NCBI GenBank assembly: GCA_035633255.1
Contig: DASQFD010000059.1
Coordinates: forward strand, 1 to 48,329
DNA length: 48,329 nt
Origin: DASQFD01 sp035633255
GTDB taxonomy: Bacteria; Actinomycetota; Actinomycetes; Actinomycetales; Dermatophilaceae
Direction of reading: 5' to 3'
The notes beneath the pieces were generated by a model. The model did not search any database. It saw nothing but the letters and a program-made list of their open reading frames with translations, and was not told the DNA's origin. Made by a program: the position numbers and the translations under genes. Below are positions 24,585 through 33,767 of this stretch, piece by piece. How positions within the stretch are numbered: position 1 is the stretch's first letter; each line of letters begins with the position of its first letter.

Positions 24585-26051
24585 TCACCCGCGGCGCAGG
24601 AGGTGCGCGACGGTCGCCGGTATGCCGGCCGCCACGGCGAGTGCCCGAACCGGGCCACCCGGGTTGGCCCGGTCCGCGGCCACCCCGTGCACCAGCGCGG
24701 CGAGCGCCCCGGCAGGTGCGGGGTCCAGGCCCGCCGCCAGCAGCGTTCCGGCCAGCCCGGCGAGCACGTCCCCGGAGCCGGCGGTGGCGAGCCAGGGCGG
24801 GGCGTCGGCCTGGCTCCACACCGGGTCGTCGGCAGCGGGCCCGACCACCAGGGTGGTCGAGCCCTTGAGCAGCACGGTGGCGGAGGCAAGGCGCGCGAGC
24901 TCTCGCGCGTGCCGCACCGGCGCGGCGGTGACGTCGGCGCGACGGACCTCCCCCGGCCGCAGGCGGGTGAGCAGGCGGGCGCACTCCCCGGCGTGCGGGG
25001 TGAGCAGCGTGGGGGCGCCCGAGCGCCGGGGCCCCAGGAGCAGGTCCAAGCCGCCCGCGTCGAGCAGCACCGGCAGGTCGGAGTCCAGCGCCTCGCGCGC
25101 CACCGCGAGCTGGGCCGCCGCCTCCTCCCCCTCCGCGGTCGGGTCCAGGCCGGGGCCGATCACCCACGCCTGCACCTGCCCCGGCCCGTGCACCGCCTCC
25201 GGCACCTGCGCCCTCACCAGCCCGGTCGGGGTCGGGGGCCCGACGTAGCGCACCATCCCGGCGCCGCTCTCGACGGCGGCGGTGACGCACAGCACCGCGG
25301 CCCCGGCGTAGTCCTCCCCTCCCGCGACCACCCCCACGACGCCGCGGCTGTACTTGTCGTCCGCGGCCACGGGGACCGGCCACAGGGCGCCCGCGTCGTC
25401 ATGGGTGAGCCGCCGCACCGCGGGCGCGGCGGCCATCGACAGCCCGATGTCGACGACGGTGAGCCGCCCGACGGCGCGCTCGGTGGCGGGGAGCAGGTGC
25501 ACCGGCTTGGCGCACGAGAAGGTCACCGTCTCGTCGGCGAAGACCCCGTCCGGGTCGAGGGCCTCACCCGAGGGGTCCTGCCCGGAGGGGAGGTCCACCG
25601 CGATGACGTACGCACCCTCGGGCACCGCGTCCACCCAGGCCCGGGCGAAGCCCGGGAGGCCGCCGCGGCCGCCGATGCCGAGCACCCCGTCCAGGACGAC
25701 GTCCGCCCCGCGCACGAGCGCCTCGACACCCGGGTCCTCCCCCTCGAGCACCGCCACGCCGGCGGCTCGGGCGCCGGCGACGGTGCCCTCGTCCACCCGT
25801 CCCGCGGTGAGCACGGCGGCGCAGGCGACCCCCCGCTCGGCGAGCCGGCACACGGTGTACAGCGCGTCCAGGCCGTTGTTGCCGGGCCCGACCAGGGCCA
25901 CGACGCCGCGCCCCCCGACCTCACGCAGCCGCGCCCGGACCACCTCCACGAGGCCAGCCACGGCCCGCGCCATGAGCTCGCCCTCGGGGAGGTCGGCCAT
26001 GAGGGCCGCCTCCGCGGCATACACGTCCCGCACCGACCAGGCCTCGATCAC
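24585..26051 (-). CDS. nnr: bifunctional NAD(P)HX epimerase / ADP-dependent dehydratase
   Basis: Repairs hydrated NADH and NADPH. 488 residues in two domains: N-terminal YjeF_N epimerase (about 1-210, GPGNNGLDAL in the Rossmann loop, DLPSGQDPSG, TFSCAKPVH) and C-terminal YjeF_C/NnrD ribokinase-like dehydratase (about 225-488, GEDYAGAAVL, DAGGLDLL, LTPHAGECARLL, and the ATP/catalytic TAGSGDVLAGLAG). The epimerase loop has Leu-Asp-Ala where Gly-Asp-(Gly/Ala) is usual. It ends the glmS-acpS-nnr run, 37 bp after acpS. Confidence 0.94.
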   Translation of the reverse strand: MIEAWSVRDVYAAEAALMADLPEGELMARAVAGLVEVVRARLREVGGRGVVALVGPGNNGLDALYTVCRLAERGVACAAVLTAGRVDEGTVAGARAAGVAVLEGEDPGVEALVRGADVVLDGVLGIGGRGGLPGFARAWVDAVPEGAYVIAVDLPSGQDPSGEALDPDGVFADETVTFSCAKPVHLLPATERAVGRLTVVDIGLSMAAAPAVRRLTHDDAGALWPVPVAADDKYSRGVVGVVAGGEDYAGAAVLCVTAAVESGAGMVRYVGPPTPTGLVRAQVPEAVHGPGQVQAWVIGPGLDPTAEGEEAAAQLAVAREALDSDLPVLLDAGGLDLLLGPRRSGAPTLLTPHAGECARLLTRLRPGEVRRADVTAAPVRHARELARLASATVLLKGSTTLVVGPAADDPVWSQADAPPWLATAGSGDVLAGLAGTLLAAGLDPAPAGALAALVHGVAADRANPGGPVRALAVAAGIPATVAHLLRRG

Positions 26052-26088
26052 GACGCCGGCCCCCGCCCTCTGCCCACTCGGCGCTCCC

Positions 26089-26439
26089 TCACGACTCGAC
26101 CACCACCACCGCGGACGCGATCCCCGCGTCGTGCGACAGCGACACGTGCACCGACTGCACGCCCAGCTCCTCGGCCCGGGCCGCGACGGTGCCCTCCATC
26201 AGCAGGTGGGGGCGGCGGTCCGCGCCGCGCACCACGGTGCAGTCGGTCCAGCGCAGGCCGACCGGCGCCCCGAACGCCTTGGCGAGCGCCTCCTTCGCCG
26301 CGAAGCGGGCGGCGAGCGAGGCGGGCGGGAGCTGCCGCTCCCGCTCGGCGAAGAGCCGCTCCAGCAGCCGGGGGGTGCGCTCGAGCGACTGCGCGAACCG
26401 GTCGACGTCGACGACGTCGATCCCCACCCCGAGGATCAC
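26089..26439 (-). CDS. acpS: holo-[acyl-carrier-protein] synthase
   Basis: Transfers phosphopantetheine from CoA to ACP. 116 residues: magnesium Asp8 in GIDVVDVDRF and the Glu of RFAAKEALAKAFG, plus HVSLSHDAGIASA. The GTG at 26439 is 18 bp after glmS, in the same operon. Confidence 0.96.
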   Translation of the reverse strand: MILGVGIDVVDVDRFAQSLERTPRLLERLFAERERQLPPASLAARFAAKEALAKAFGAPVGLRWTDCTVVRGADRRPHLLMEGTVAARAEELGVQSVHVSLSHDAGIASAVVVVES

Positions 26440-26457
26440 GAGAGGCTCACGAGGGGC

Positions 26458-28317
26458 TCACTCGACCGTGACGGACTTGGCGAGGTTGCGGGGCTGGTCG
26501 ACGTCCAGGCCCTTGGCGCTGGAGAGGTGCAGCGCGAAGACCTGCAGCGGCACGACGGCGAGCAGGGGCGAGAGCAGCGGCGAGACGTGGGGGATGCGGA
26601 ACACCTCGTCGGCGAACGGCACGACGTCCTCGTCACCGTCCTCGGCGACGACGAGGGTCCGCGCGCCGCGCGCCCGGATCTCCTGGATGTTCGAGACCAC
26701 CTTGGCGTGCAGGTCGTGGGGGGTGCCGGGGCCGGGGACGATGACGACGACCGGCTCGCCGGGGTCGATCAGGGCGATCGGGCCGTGCTTGAGCTCGCCC
26801 GCCGCGAACCCCTCGGCGTGGATGTAGGCGAGCTCCTTGAGCTTCAGCGCGCCCTCCATCGCCACCGGGAAGCCGACGTTGCGGCCGAGGAAGAGGACCG
26901 ACTGGGAGTCGGCCATGAAGCGGGCGACCTCCTTGACCCGGTCCATCCGGCCGAGCAGCTCCTCGATCCGGTCCGGGACCTCCATGAGCTCCCTCATCAC
27001 CGCCTGGGCGTCGTCGGCGAAGGTGCCGCCACGGAGCTGGGCGAGGTAGAGGCCGAGCAGGTAGCAGGCGGTGATCTGCGCGAGGAAGGCCTTGGTGGAG
27101 GCCACGGCGATCTCGGGACCGGCGTGGGTGTAGAGCACCGCGTCGGACGCGCGCGGGATGGTCGACCCGTGGGTGTTGCAGATCGAGATCGTCAGCGCGC
27201 CGAGGTCGCGGGCGTGCCTGACCGCCATCAGCGTGTCCATGGTCTCGCCCGACTGGCTGATCGAGAGCACCAGGGTCCGCTCGTCGACGACCGGGTCGGC
27301 GTAGCGGAACTCGTGCGCGAGCGCGACCTCGACGGGGATGCGGGTCCAGTGCTCGATCGCGTACTTGGCGACCATGCCGGCGTAGGCCGCGGTGCCGCAG
27401 GCGACGACGACGATCCGCTGCACCTCGGCGAGCTGGTCCTCCGGGACCCGCATCTCGTCGAGGACGAGGCGGCCCTGCTCGTCGGTCCGGCCCAGCAGGG
27501 TGTCGGCCACGGCGTGCGGCTGCTCGTTGATCTCCTTCTCCATGAAGGTCGCGTAGCCCCCCTTCTCCGCCGCCGCCGCGTCCCACGTGACCTCGTATGC
27601 CGTGCCCTGCGCGGGTGCCCCGGCGAAGGTGATGACCTCGCACGAGTCCGGCGTGATGGTGACGATCTGGTCCTGCCCGAGCTCGAGCGCGTGGCGGGTG
27701 TGGCCGATGAAGGCCGCCACGTCGGAGCCGAGGAAGTTCTCCCCGTCCCCGAGCCCGACGACCAGCGGGCTGTTGCGCCGGGCGCCGACGACGACGCCCG
27801 GCGCGTCCGCGTGCACCGCCAGCAGGGTGAAGGCGCCCTCGAGGCGGCCGACGACCTCCTGCATCGCGGCGGTGAGGTCGTGGGTGCGGTCGAAGGCGTC
27901 CCCGACCAGCTTGGCGGCGACCTCGGTGTCGGTCTCGCTGTCGAAGGTGGCCCCCGCCGCGAGCAGCTCCTTCTTCAGCGTGTGGAAGTTCTCCAGGATC
28001 CCGTTGTGGATCAGGGCGAGCCGGTCGTGGTGCCCGCCGCGGTGCGGGTGCGCGTTCCCGTCGGTGGGGCCGCCGTGCGTCGCCCAGCGGGTGTGGCCGA
28101 TGCCGGTGCCGGAGGGCGCGAGCGGGTGCCTGGCCAGCGCGGACCGGAGGTTCGCGAGCTTGCCGGCGCGCTTCTCGGTGACCAGGCCGTCGTCGGTGAC
28201 GAGGGCGATCCCCGCCGAGTCGTAGCCGCGGTACTCCAGGCGGGTCAGGCCCTCCATGACGACCTGCTCGGCGCGTCCGTCCCGCTCGCTGCCGACGTAC
28301 CCGACGATTCCGCACAT
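26458..28317 (-). CDS. glmS: glutamine-fructose-6-phosphate aminotransferase
   Basis: Makes glucosamine-6-phosphate for cell-wall precursors. 619 residues: N-terminal glutaminase with nucleophile Cys2 (MCGIVGYVG), RGYDSAGIAL and GHTRWATHG; two SIS domains with ACGTAAYAG, SQSGETMDT and HGPIALID; C-terminus PRNLAKSVTVE. The ATG at 28317 begins exactly at the catalytic Cys and lies 7 nt after TAGGCT, without a ribosome site. No glmS ribozyme is present; none is expected in actinobacteria. Confidence 0.97.
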   Translation of the reverse strand: MCGIVGYVGSERDGRAEQVVMEGLTRLEYRGYDSAGIALVTDDGLVTEKRAGKLANLRSALARHPLAPSGTGIGHTRWATHGGPTDGNAHPHRGGHHDRLALIHNGILENFHTLKKELLAAGATFDSETDTEVAAKLVGDAFDRTHDLTAAMQEVVGRLEGAFTLLAVHADAPGVVVGARRNSPLVVGLGDGENFLGSDVAAFIGHTRHALELGQDQIVTITPDSCEVITFAGAPAQGTAYEVTWDAAAAEKGGYATFMEKEINEQPHAVADTLLGRTDEQGRLVLDEMRVPEDQLAEVQRIVVVACGTAAYAGMVAKYAIEHWTRIPVEVALAHEFRYADPVVDERTLVLSISQSGETMDTLMAVRHARDLGALTISICNTHGSTIPRASDAVLYTHAGPEIAVASTKAFLAQITACYLLGLYLAQLRGGTFADDAQAVMRELMEVPDRIEELLGRMDRVKEVARFMADSQSVLFLGRNVGFPVAMEGALKLKELAYIHAEGFAAGELKHGPIALIDPGEPVVVIVPGPGTPHDLHAKVVSNIQEIRARGARTLVVAEDGDEDVVPFADEVFRIPHVSPLLSPLLAVVPLQVFALHLSSAKGLDVDQPRNLAKSVTVE

Positions 28318-28324
28318 GCCGGCC

Positions 28325-28330
28325 AGCCTA
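28325..28330 (-). promoter_or_regulatory. candidate -10 element for glmS (leaderless)
   Basis: TAGGCT on the minus strand, then seven bases, then ATG at 28317, in a 68-bp divergent gap with coaA. Confidence 0.5.
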
Positions 28331-28385
28331 GACGCCGCCCGGGCTCGGCCATGCGGCGCGCGGCCGGGGACCCCGGTGCGACACA

Positions 28386-29366
28386 ATGGCCGTCGTGACC
28401 CAGCCAGTGACGGCGTTGGCCCGGGCGGTCGGCCTGCCGACACCGTATGCCGACTTCGACCGGGACGACTGGGCGCGCCTTCGCGAGAACCACCCCATCC
28501 GGCTCACCGCGGACGAGGTGGCCCGGGTCCGCGGCCTCGGGGACCGGGTCGACGTCGCCGAGGTCGAGGCGGTCTACCTCCCGCTCTCGCGGCTGCTGTC
28601 GTTCTACGTGCACGCGACGGCCGGGCTGAACCGGGTGCGCACCGACTTCCTCGGCGAGCCACCGGCATACACCCCGTTCGTCATCGGCGTGGCCGGCTCG
28701 GTGGCGGTCGGGAAGTCCACCACGGCCCGCATCCTCGCCGAGCTGCTGCGCCGGTGGCCGGACACGCCGCGGGTGGAGCTGGTCACCACCGACGGGTTCC
28801 TCTACCCCAACGCCGAGCTGGGGGTCCGCGGCCTGATGGAGCGCAAGGGGTTCCCCGAGTCGTACGACCGCCGGGCCCTGCTGCGCTTCGTCGCCGCGGT
28901 GAAGTCCGGCGCCGCGGAGGTGGAGGCCCCGGTCTACTCCCACCTCACCTACGACATCGTCCCGGCAGCTCGCACGGTGGTGCACAAGCCCGACGTCCTG
29001 ATCGTCGAGGGGCTCAACGTCCTGCAGCCCCCGGCGCCGCGCCCGGACGGTCCCGGCATGCAGGCCCTCTCGGACTACCTGGACTTCTCCGTCTACGTCG
29101 ACGCGGACGCCCACCACCTCCGCGAGTGGTACGTCAGCCGCTTCCTCCGCCTGCGCCAGACGGCGTTCGCCGACCCGGAGTCCTACTTCCACCAGTATGC
29201 CGGCCTGTCCGACCCCGAGGCGCGCCGCACCGCGCTTCGGATCTGGGCCCGGACCAACGAGCCCAACCTGCTCGAGAACGTCCTCCCGACCCGCGAGCGG
29301 GCCACGCTGGTGCTCGCGAAGGGCCCCGACCACGCCGTCACCCGGATCCGGCTCCGCAAGCTCTGA
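28386..29366 (+). CDS. coaA: pantothenate kinase, type I
   Basis: First step of CoA synthesis. 326 residues with P-loop GVAGSVAVGKST (101-112), TTDGFLYPN, KGFPESYD and YYVSRF-like EWYVSRFLRLR; family length and ends. The ATG at 28386 has no clear ribosome site. Three copies of the octamer motif lie inside. Divergent from glmS, which is a natural place for cell-wall and cofactor genes to share a promoter region. Confidence 0.96.
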   Translation: MAVVTQPVTALARAVGLPTPYADFDRDDWARLRENHPIRLTADEVARVRGLGDRVDVAEVEAVYLPLSRLLSFYVHATAGLNRVRTDFLGEPPAYTPFVIGVAGSVAVGKSTTARILAELLRRWPDTPRVELVTTDGFLYPNAELGVRGLMERKGFPESYDRRALLRFVAAVKSGAAEVEAPVYSHLTYDIVPAARTVVHKPDVLIVEGLNVLQPPAPRPDGPGMQALSDYLDFSVYVDADAHHLREWYVSRFLRLRQTAFADPESYFHQYAGLSDPEARRTALRIWARTNEPNLLENVLPTRERATLVLAKGPDHAVTRIRLRKL

Positions 29367-29426
29367 GCCCGGCGCGGCGCGTCCGGGCAGAGCGGCGCGA
29401 GAGCCCGATGCGGCAGGATGGGGCGG

Positions 29427-31139
29427 GTGACCCTCCCCGCGCCGGGCCGCGGCCCGACCGGGCCGGACGACGTCGGCGACCTCGCACGCGCGCCCGGTGA
29501 CGCCGACCTCCTCGCCTGGGCCGTCGACCGGGTGGACGAGGGTGTCATCGTCCTCGACCGGGACTGGACGGTGCGCTACGTCAACGTCGCGGGGGCGCAG
29601 CTCACCTCCGAGACGCCGGAGCAGATGACCGGGCGCGCCTTCTGGGACGTCTTCCCCGCGGGCCGCGGCACCCTCTTCGAGGAGTCCTACGAGCGGGCCT
29701 GGCGCACCGGTGAGCCCCAGGAGTTCGAGTCCTACTACCCGCCGCTCGGGACGTGGTACGAGGTGCGCGCGCTGCCCGTCCCGGACACGCTGCTGCTGTT
29801 CTTCCGCGACGTCAACGAGCGCCGGGCCGCGCAGCAGGAGCGCGCCGAGCTGGTGTCGTCGCTGCAGCGGGCCATGGACCGGGGGGAGGCCCTGCTGGCG
29901 CTCACCAGCCGGCTCAACGGCGCCTCCACCGTCCAGGAGGTCGCCGACTCCGTGACGGCGACCGTCCGCGGCGACGTCGAGGCCGTCTTCACCGGTGTCG
30001 CCCTGGTCGAGCTCGAGCTCGAGGGCCGGGCGATGCGGTACGTCAGCCTCGACCCGCTCCCCCCGAGGACCGCCGAGTCGTGGACGACGTTCCCCCTCTC
30101 GCGCTTCTCCCCCGTGACCGACGCCGCGCGGGGGCACGCCACCTTCTTCGAGGACGTGGCCGACGCCGTGGTGAGCTACCCCCACCTGGTGGAGGACTTC
30201 GCCACCGCGGGGCTGCAGTCGATCGCCCACCTCCCGCTGGAGTCCGCCTCCGGTGTCATCGGCACCCTGGCCGTCGGCTGGGACGCCCCGCGCGCCATCT
30301 CGAGCCGCGAGCGGGCCTTCCTCACCACCGTCGCCCGCTACGTCGGGCAGGCCCTGGAGCGCGCGCGGCTGGCCGAGGCGCAGGCCGAGAGCGTGCACCG
30401 GCTGCAGGTCGCCATCCTGCCCACCTCGCTGCCGACGGTCGCCGGGGTGGACCTGGCGGCGGTCTACCACCCGGCCGAGCAGGTCGTCTCCGTCGGCGGT
30501 GACTGGTACGACGCGGTCCCCCTGCCGGACGGCACGGTGGCGCTCGTGGTGGGTGACGTGACGGGCCACGGCGTGGACGCCGCGGCGGCCATGGCGCAGC
30601 TGCGCCACACGGTGCGCGCCTACCTGCTGCTCGGATCGCCACCGGACCTCGCCCTGGGCCAGGCCAACGCGGTGGCCCTCGTCGGGGAGAGCCCGGTGCT
30701 GGCCACGGTCGTGGTGGCGGTGGTCGACCCGGTCCGCCGCACGGTGGAGGTGGCTCGCGCCGGCCACCCGCCACCGCTGCTCATCACCGCGAAGGGGGCC
30801 CGGCCGCTGGACCCCGAGGACCGCTGGGTCGGGGTCATGCTCGGCGTGGCCGCGGACGCCTACTACCCCTCCCAGCGGGTCGACGTCGAGCCGGGAACCG
30901 GGCTGCTGCTCTACACCGACGGGGTCATCGAGCGCCGGGACGACTCCCTCAGCAGCGGCATCTCGCGGCTGGTCCGCAGCGCCGAGGGCTCCCCGGACGT
31001 CGGCGGGGACCTGGGCACGCTCCTCGCAGAGGTGCTGGACAAGGTCCTGGACGGGCGGGCCCAGCAGGACGACGTGTGCGCCGTGCTGTGCCGGGTGGGG
31101 CCGTGGACCGATCCCACCCGGGGGCGCCCGACCGCCTGA
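29427..31139 (+). CDS. PAS-GAF-PP2C (SpoIIE-type) serine phosphatase
   Basis: Signal-responsive protein phosphatase of about 570 residues. PAS domain (about 30-135: VDEGVIVLDRDWTVRYVN to LLLFFRDVNERR), GAF domain (about 150-320) and C-terminal SpoIIE/RsbU phosphatase (about 335-560) with the metal Asp residues in GGDWYDAV, VGDVTGHGVDA and LYTDGVIERR. Such proteins usually act on STAS anti-anti-sigma factors, but no partner (STAS or HATPase) is encoded nearby. GTG at 29427 is preferred because CAGGAT lies 7 nt before it; an in-frame ATG at 29418 would add three residues. Confidence 0.9.
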   Translation: MTLPAPGRGPTGPDDVGDLARAPGDADLLAWAVDRVDEGVIVLDRDWTVRYVNVAGAQLTSETPEQMTGRAFWDVFPAGRGTLFEESYERAWRTGEPQEFESYYPPLGTWYEVRALPVPDTLLLFFRDVNERRAAQQERAELVSSLQRAMDRGEALLALTSRLNGASTVQEVADSVTATVRGDVEAVFTGVALVELELEGRAMRYVSLDPLPPRTAESWTTFPLSRFSPVTDAARGHATFFEDVADAVVSYPHLVEDFATAGLQSIAHLPLESASGVIGTLAVGWDAPRAISSRERAFLTTVARYVGQALERARLAEAQAESVHRLQVAILPTSLPTVAGVDLAAVYHPAEQVVSVGGDWYDAVPLPDGTVALVVGDVTGHGVDAAAAMAQLRHTVRAYLLLGSPPDLALGQANAVALVGESPVLATVVVAVVDPVRRTVEVARAGHPPPLLITAKGARPLDPEDRWVGVMLGVAADAYYPSQRVDVEPGTGLLLYTDGVIERRDDSLSSGISRLVRSAEGSPDVGGDLGTLLAEVLDKVLDGRAQQDDVCAVLCRVGPWTDPTRGRPTA

Positions 31140-31184
31140 CCGGGGTCGCGCCCTCCGGCGGCGGAGGCGTGGGAGGCCCGGGGG

Positions 31185-31273
31185 CAGGAGGCCCGAAGGC
31201 CTGGGGGCCCGAGGTCAGGAGGCCCGAAGGCGTGGGGGCTGCTGTAGGCGGGGGCTGGGGCTGCGGTAGGCGG
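31185..31273. repeat. G-rich direct repeats after the phosphatase gene
   Basis: A 16-base core, caggaggcccgaaggc, occurs twice 31 bp apart (31185 and 31216), then a second G-rich motif (gtaggcggg-like) occurs twice by 31273. It occupies the gap between two convergent genes. Confidence 0.8.
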
Positions 31274-31280
31274 CCCGGGG

Positions 31281-32021
31281 TCAGTACCAGTGCGGGGAAC
31301 GGCTCTGCCAGGCGTCGAGCGCCGCGCACGGGGTGCCGTAGCTGCCTTCGATGTACCGAAGGCCCCACCTGATCTGGGTGACGGGGTTGGTGCGCCAGTC
31401 GCTCCCCGCGCTCGCCATCTTGCGCCCGGGCAGGGCCTGCGGGATGCCGTAGGCGCTCGACGCCGGGTTGTCGGCGGTGTGCCGCCACTCGCTCTCACCC
31501 ATCCAGAGCTGGTCCAGGCAGCGCCACTGCGAGTCGGCGAAGCCGAAGTCGTCGAGCAGCTCGCGGGCGGCCGCCCTGGGGTCGCGGCGGGCGCCGGCGA
31601 TGACCGCCTTGCGCTGCTGGTCCCGCGCGGCCTTCGAGGCCGCCGCGCGGCGCTTCTTGGCCTCCGCGGCGGCCGCGGCCCGCTCCGAGGCGGTCGCCCG
31701 GCCCTGCACGAGCGCCCGCTGGGCGTTGACGTTGCGCCGGTCGCTCGCGATCCGGGCGGCGTCCTCGACCGCGGTCGTGGACTGCTCGTGGGCCTGGCTC
31801 ACCGCCGCGGCGCTCACCGTGAACGGCGCGGCCTCGGCGCTGGCCTCACCGGGGACGCCCACCGTCGCCGCACCCGCGGCGACCACCGCGATCGCCACCG
31901 ACGAGGTGAGGACCGGGCGCCTGGCAGCGGCACCCACCGCGCGTAGCGCGGCGAGCGACGGGCGGGGGGAGGTGGACGGGTGGGGGTGGCGGCCAGCATG
32001 GCGGCCGCGGTGGCGACTCAT
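31281..32021 (-). CDS. secreted transglycosylase-like (SLT/Rpf-type) protein
   Basis: 246 residues: Arg/His-rich start, hydrophobic signal segment (about 38-62, ending ASAEAAP), an Ala/Arg/Lys-rich helical or coiled-coil stretch (about 75-150), then a C-terminal lysozyme-like domain (FADSQWRCLDQLWMGESEWRH, SSAYGIPQALPG, QIRWGLRYIEGSYGTPCAALDAWQ) with a likely Cys pair. The Glu in GESEW is the candidate catalytic acid. Expected to cut or remodel peptidoglycan. Related actinobacterial exoproteins share the closing SHWY-like end. Long upstream leader of about 200 bp. Confidence 0.88.
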   Translation of the reverse strand: MSRHRGRHAGRHPHPSTSPRPSLAALRAVGAAARRPVLTSSVAIAVVAAGAATVGVPGEASAEAAPFTVSAAAVSQAHEQSTTAVEDAARIASDRRNVNAQRALVQGRATASERAAAAAEAKKRRAAASKAARDQQRKAVIAGARRDPRAAARELLDDFGFADSQWRCLDQLWMGESEWRHTADNPASSAYGIPQALPGRKMASAGSDWRTNPVTQIRWGLRYIEGSYGTPCAALDAWQSRSPHWY

Positions 32022-32234
32022 TCGGGGGTGCGAGCTCCTGGGGTGGGTCGGCCCCGCCGTGGGGGCCGTCGGTCATCGAGGGCAGGCACGGGTGAACTGC
32101 GTTGGCCCCCGTTACCAATTCGTCACTCAACGTACCGGCCCACCCGGTGACCCCCAAATCCGTGGCCCGTGAGGTAGCACACCCCCCGTCGCGGGAATGC
32201 GGACCGCTGCCCTCGGAGCGCCCCCGGGGGCGGG
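32022..32234 (-). promoter_or_regulatory. upstream region of the transglycosylase gene
   Basis: 213 bp between phoH2 and the transglycosylase start, with locally lower G+C at 32101-32160. On the minus strand GTGAC and GTAAC half-sites lie 11 bp apart (32126-32111), the type of spacing reported for MtrA-like response-regulator sites upstream of wall hydrolases. No c-di-AMP riboswitch core could be recognised with confidence. Function is inference only. Confidence 0.3.
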
Positions 32235-33563
32235 TCAGAACTCGATGCCCTCGAGCAGGTCCGTGACCAGCGCGGCGATCGGGCTGCGCTCGCTGCGGGT
32301 CAGGGTGACGTGGGCGAAGAGCGGGTGCCCCTTCAGCGCCTCGATCACCGCGGCCACCCCGTCGTGCCGCCCCACCCGCAGGTTGTCGCGCTGGGCGACG
32401 TCGTGGGTGAGGACGACCCTGGAGTTCTGCCCGATCCGGGACAGCACGGTGAGGAGCACCCCGCGCTCCAGGCTCTGCGCCTCGTCCACGACGACGAAGG
32501 CGTCGTGCAGCGAGCGCCCCCGGATGTGGGTGAGCGGGAGCACCTCGAGCATGCCGCGGTCGAGGACCTCCTCGACGACCTCGCTGGAGACCAGTGCGGA
32601 GAGCGTGTCGAAGACGGCCTGCCCCCACGGGTTCATCTTCTCCTGCTCGCTCCCCGGCAGGTAGCCCAGCTCCTGGCCCCCCACGGCATACAGGGGTCGG
32701 AAGACGACCACCCTGCGGTGCGTGCGCCGCTCCATCACCGCCTCCAGCCCGGCGCACAGGGCCAGCGCCGACTTGCCGGTGCCGGCGCGCCCCCCGAGGC
32801 TGACGATGCCCACCGACTCGTCGAGGAGCAGGTCCAGCGCCACCCGCTGCTCGGCGCTGCGGCCGTGCAGGCCGAAGGCGTCCCGGTCCCCGCGCACCAG
32901 GCGCACCGCCTTGTCGGGCCAGACCCGCCCGAGCGCGCTCCCTCGCGGGGAGAGCAGCTTCAGGCCGGTGTGGCACGGCAGGTCGGCGGCACCCTCGTGC
33001 TCGAGCCGGCCGTCGTCGTAGAGCCGGTCGAGCTCGTCGACCGACAGCTCGACCTCCGCCATGCCGGTCCAGCCGGACTCCACGGCGAGCTCGGCGCGGT
33101 ACTCCTGCGCGTCGATGCCACAGGCCGAGGCCTTCACCCGCATCGGGAGGTCCTTGCTCACCACGGTGACGAGGTGACCGTCGTCGGCCAGGTTGCGGGC
33201 GACCGCGAGGATGCGGGTGTCGTTGTCCCCGAGGCGGAAGCCCGCGGGGAGCGAGGAGGTGTCGGCGTGGTTGAGCTCGACGCGCAGCGTCCCGCCGTCC
33301 GTGCCGACCGGCACCGGGGCGTCCAGCCGCCCCGCCTGCACCCGGAGGTCGTCGAGCAGCCGCAGCGCGGTCCGCGCGAAGTAGCCGAGCTCGGGGTGGT
33401 GCCGCTTGCCCTCGAGCTCGGTGACCACGACGACCGGCAGGACGACCTCGTGCTCGTCGAAGCGGAACATCGCCCGGGGGTCGGAGAGGAGCACCGAGGT
33501 GTCCACGACGTAGGTGCGGCGAGGCTCCCTGCGCCGGTCGGGGGTCGAGGTGGTCTGGCTCAC
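32235..33563 (-). CDS. phoH2: PhoH2: PIN domain fused to PhoH RNA helicase/ATPase
   Basis: 442 residues. N-terminal PIN ribonuclease (about 15-150: YVVDTSVLLSDP, VVTELEGKR, GDNDTRILAVA, VTVVSKDLPMRVKA) and C-terminal PhoH ATPase (about 225-442: Walker A GGRAGTGKSALA near 257, Walker B FVVVDEAQS, SRVVLTHDVAQ, GHPLFAHVTLTRSERS). PhoH2 proteins unwind and cleave RNA and in mycobacteria are linked to toxin-antitoxin-like control; no separate antitoxin ORF is visible upstream. The GTG at 33563 has the strong site AGGAGG. Confidence 0.94.
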   Translation of the reverse strand: MSQTTSTPDRRREPRRTYVVDTSVLLSDPRAMFRFDEHEVVLPVVVVTELEGKRHHPELGYFARTALRLLDDLRVQAGRLDAPVPVGTDGGTLRVELNHADTSSLPAGFRLGDNDTRILAVARNLADDGHLVTVVSKDLPMRVKASACGIDAQEYRAELAVESGWTGMAEVELSVDELDRLYDDGRLEHEGAADLPCHTGLKLLSPRGSALGRVWPDKAVRLVRGDRDAFGLHGRSAEQRVALDLLLDESVGIVSLGGRAGTGKSALALCAGLEAVMERRTHRRVVVFRPLYAVGGQELGYLPGSEQEKMNPWGQAVFDTLSALVSSEVVEEVLDRGMLEVLPLTHIRGRSLHDAFVVVDEAQSLERGVLLTVLSRIGQNSRVVLTHDVAQRDNLRVGRHDGVAAVIEALKGHPLFAHVTLTRSERSPIAALVTDLLEGIEF

Positions 33564-33767
33564 GCGTGCCTCCTGGGGGGCGCGCCCGTGGGCGCCGGCT
33601 CGGGGGTCGTGGCGTCGACGCTAGAACGGCCGGGGGCGACGCGCGCGCACGACGCGCGGCGTGTCCCGGCCCGGACCTGCGGTCCCACCGGCCACCCGGG
33701 AACCAACGGGACGGGTGTGACCGATGGGACCACGAGGGAGCCTCCCGGGCCCGTCAGCTTTCCGTCC

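Noticed and set aside
29418..29426. ATG start for the PAS-GAF-PP2C phosphatase
   Set aside because: The GTG three codons later sits at leaderless spacing from CAGGAT; the ATG overlaps that box. The difference is only three residues.
32022..32234. c-di-AMP (ydaO) riboswitch upstream of the transglycosylase gene
   Set aside because: I could not match the conserved core elements; only a general regulatory region is reported.
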